A DNA stretch of 64,000 nucleotides, taken from the NCBI GenBank assembly GCA_027484055.1, contig JAIXQH010000027.1, forward strand, positions 1 through 64,000, read 5' to 3'. The DNA comes from Verrucomicrobiaceae bacterium. Its GTDB lineage: Bacteria; Verrucomicrobiota; Verrucomicrobiia; Verrucomicrobiales; Akkermansiaceae. The notes under the pieces are model-generated. The model was not told the origin of the DNA, ran no database searches, and saw only the letters and a list, made by a program, of their open reading frames with translations. This document shows, one piece after another, positions 63,685 to 64,000 of the stretch (its first letter is position 1; each line of letters opens with the position of its first letter). A program made the translations under genes and the position numbers.

Positions 63685-64000
63685 ATGGTAACAATTCCAG
63701 ACAATCAATCCCCTGAAGCTCCGGCATCCGCCAAGCCAGAACTCGGCCCTATCGCAGGCTCCGCTCCCTCAAACGGTGGCGGCGGCTACCAAGGTAATCG
63801 CGGCCAAGGCGGCGGTGGTGGCTATCAAGGCGGCGGCCAAGGCGGTCAAGGTGGCGGCCAAGGCGGTCGCGGTCGTGGCGGCCCTCGTCGTGAAGAGCGT
63901 GCTGCTCCTACCGATGCGGACGGCAATGAACTTTCCGAAAAGGTCGTTTTTATCAACCGTTGCGCCAAGGTCGTCAAAGGTGGTCGTCGTTTCAGCTTCT
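63685..64000 (+). CDS. rpsE: Ribosomal protein S5, N-terminal part (runs off the window)
   Basis: The frame from ATG at 63685 (MVTIPDNQSPEAPASAKPE) is open to the window edge. After a Gly/Gln/Arg-rich stretch (about residues 31-58, NGGGGYQGNRGQGGGGGYQ and on) the S5 core begins with EKVVFINRCAKVVKGGRRFSF. Normal S5 starts about 15-20 residues before that motif, so the N-terminus carries an extension of about 60-70 residues. S5 governs decoding accuracy. It follows rplR by 21 bp. Confidence 0.92.
   Translation, partial: MVTIPDNQSPEAPASAKPELGPIAGSAPSNGGGGYQGNRGQGGGGGYQGGGQGGQGGGQGGRGRGGPRREERAAPTDADGNELSEKVVFINRCAKVVKGGRRFSF

Overview
The window looks like chromosomal DNA of a member of the Verrucomicrobiota (PVC superphylum), probably the Verrucomicrobiales. 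This is inferred from protein style, not from a marker search. The pointers are several secreted haem-c/beta-propeller dehydrogenases of the PVC type, a eukaryote-type glycogen branching enzyme, an ECF sigma/Ser-Thr kinase pair, a long TPR protein, many C-terminal ribosomal protein extensions, few strong Shine-Dalgarno sites and high GC.

Layout. 1-7.3 kb: flavoprotein, MBL-fold RNase-like protein, a coiled-coil membrane protein and two secreted c-type cytochrome proteins. 7.3-7.7 kb: a scar of broken genes (truncated signal-peptide ORF, insertion-sequence end, dead sulfatase fragment). 7.7-12.5 kb: a leftward galactose-use operon (Na+/sugar symporter, small membrane protein, galK, galT) followed by a VOC protein. 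12.7-13.1 kb: a decayed insertion sequence. 13.2-22 kb: a zincin, a HAD phosphatase, two convergent ABC exporters, a tandem pair of coiled-coil proteins, rlmH, an EF-hand lipoprotein and an ovothiol-type methyltransferase. 22-24.5 kb: dnaN and dnaA, with an intergenic region upstream of dnaA that is a candidate replication origin. Genes to the right become almost all rightward from 28 kb, which fits an origin close by.

24.8-34.5 kb: SSS symporter, RNase D-like exonuclease, TPR protein, branching enzyme coupled to an orphan GspF-like protein, and a large PVC-type dehydrogenase. 34.5-37.9 kb: an accessory stretch with visibly lower GC, made of lone small genes, mostly secreted, separated by palindromes. 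38-43 kb: membrane proteins, mutM and a 973-residue TPR protein. 43.3-47 kb: a three-gene leftward signalling operon (multidomain kinase, PH-domain protein, ECF sigma factor) bracketed by a 30-bp direct repeat. 47-49.8 kb: a uvrA-like gene carrying an in-frame palindromic insertion. 49.8-51.4 kb: a di-haem peroxidase and a tRNA with CAT anticodon.

51.6-64 kb: a fused str-S10-spc ribosomal protein operon, rpsL to rpsE, cut by the window end. It lacks tuf after fusA and rpsN between rplE and rpsH. Between rpsS and rplV it contains a secreted coiled-coil protein whose architecture resembles the tandem pair at 18.4-20.0 kb. That insertion, and the kinase/PH/sigma operon, are the most promising leads for undescribed biology here.
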